In this document: one piece after another, positions 63,612-64,000 of the stretch
Layout of the letters: every line of letters starts with the position of its first letter
Position numbering within the stretch: the stretch's first letter is position 1
DNA from: SCRD01 sp046705285
GTDB lineage: Bacteria; Acidobacteriota; Terriglobia; UBA7540
Direction: 5' to 3'
NCBI GenBank assembly: GCA_046705285.1
Contig: JBJKQK010000168.1
Span: forward strand, 9,521-73,520
DNA length: 64,000 nt
The notes under the pieces: model-generated
What the model was told of the DNA's origin: nothing
Database searches by the model: none
What the model saw: the letters and a program-made list of their open reading frames with translations, nothing else
Made by a program: the position numbers and the translations under genes

Positions 63612-64000
63612 CTAGCGGCTTGCCGCCGTGGTCTTGGGCGGCGAGGGCAAGTCGATCACCACCGCCTGCCCCCGCGGAATCAGATATTTGTTTGCCACTT
63701 CTTTCACCTGCTCCGCAGTGACGGCGTTGAATTTGTCAAAAATCGTGTTGATCAAGTTCGGATCGTTGAACATAACCGCGTATTCGCCAATGCGGATGGC
63801 CGTATATAAATCTGTCTGGCGTGATTGAATCTGCCGGCGGCGGAACTGTGCTCGGGCTTTCTCCATCTCAGGTTCGGTGACACCGTCTTCTTGCACCGCG
63901 GCGATTTCGTCTTCGATAGCCTTCTCCAGATCATCGGGCTTAACGCCGGGGCGCGGGACCGCTACCACGTAGAAAAGGCTTGAGCCCATTCGCGCATCAG
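63612..64000 (-). CDS. M16-family peptidase, C-terminal part only
   Basis: The last 128 codons of an M16 peptidase whose beginning lies beyond the window. GSSLFYVVAVPRPG and the helical end with VKEVANKYLIPRGQAVVIDLP match the C-terminal domain of bacterial M16 proteins. The part with the zinc motif is not visible. It is followed 6 nt downstream by the non-catalytic homologue, so the two probably form a heterodimeric peptidase. Confidence 0.85.
   Translation of the reverse strand, partial: DARMGSSLFYVVAVPRPGVKPDDLEKAIEDEIAAVQEDGVTEPEMEKARAQFRRRQIQSRQTDLYTAIRIGEYAVMFNDPNLINTIFDKFNAVTAEQVKEVANKYLIPRGQAVVIDLPSPPKTTAASR

Noticed and set aside
1..64000. tRNA, rRNA, CRISPR arrays, insertion sequences
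   Set aside because: I looked for T-loop sequences, regularly spaced repeats, transposase motifs and terminal inverted repeats and saw none that were convincing. A tRNAscan or CRISPR search would be more reliable than reading by eye.

Overview
The window is a GC-rich bacterial chromosome segment, densely coded on both strands, with no rRNA, tRNA, CRISPR array or insertion sequence that I could recognise. The gene set suggests an Acidobacteriota genome: a tricorn-type S41 protease, a FecR/DUF6600-like Trp-rich exported protein, AmmeMemoRadiSam protein B, a TldD/TldE pair, M16 peptidase pairs and several exported proteins of unknown function. That assignment is inference from gene content, not from a marker-gene search.

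Layout. 1-4.4 kb: a truncated coiled-coil gene, then (reading leftwards from 4.4 kb) a tightly coupled run of small membrane protein, acyl-CoA mutase large subunit and beta-CASP RNase. 4.6-10.8 kb: a TTG-started small protein, a MEMO1-family protein, a FecR-domain protein, YebC, a DUF302 protein and hypotheticals. 10.8-16.3 kb: M48 protease, enolase, a kinase-like phosphotransferase, a methyltransferase/zinc-ribbon pair, a sulfite-oxidase-fold molybdoenzyme and a YHS mini-protein. 16.6-23.8 kb: exported proteins (an S41 protease lacking the usual catalytic Lys, a metallo-beta-lactamase hydrolase with extra beta domains, a GH79-like lipoprotein). 24.2-27.6 kb: TldD/TldE and a lipoprotein. 27.7-38.4 kb: metallophosphoesterase, methyltransferase, gamma carbonic anhydrase, hisS-aspS-mutL-cmk and, on the other strand, rho. 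38.8-44.5 kb: the protein quality-control cluster tig-clpP-clpX-lon, read leftwards from a near-consensus sigma-70 promoter. 44.9-50.1 kb: an exported protein, the remains of a prolyl-aminopeptidase gene and a tricorn protease. 50.6-56.8 kb: phosphoesterase, inositol monophosphatase family, a MoaD-MoaE fusion, an epimerase, a degenerate receiver domain and a two-gene agmatine-to-putrescine pathway. 57.0-64.0 kb: a DedA-rhodanese protein, pyruvate dehydrogenase E1alpha/E1beta/E2, a YjbQ-family protein and an M16 peptidase pair running off the end.

The most interesting feature is at 57007-57984. The DedA-rhodanese reading frame is interrupted by one TGA at codon 269, exactly where the rhodanese catalytic cysteine belongs, and the rest of the rhodanese domain continues in the same frame to a TAG. 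A perfect 7-bp hairpin with a 5-nt G-containing loop lies 14 nt after the TGA, which fits the layout of bacterial SECIS elements. I read this as a selenocysteine-containing membrane-anchored rhodanese with a Cys-x-Sec motif. No selA/B/C/D gene is in the window, so the rest of the genome has to confirm it.
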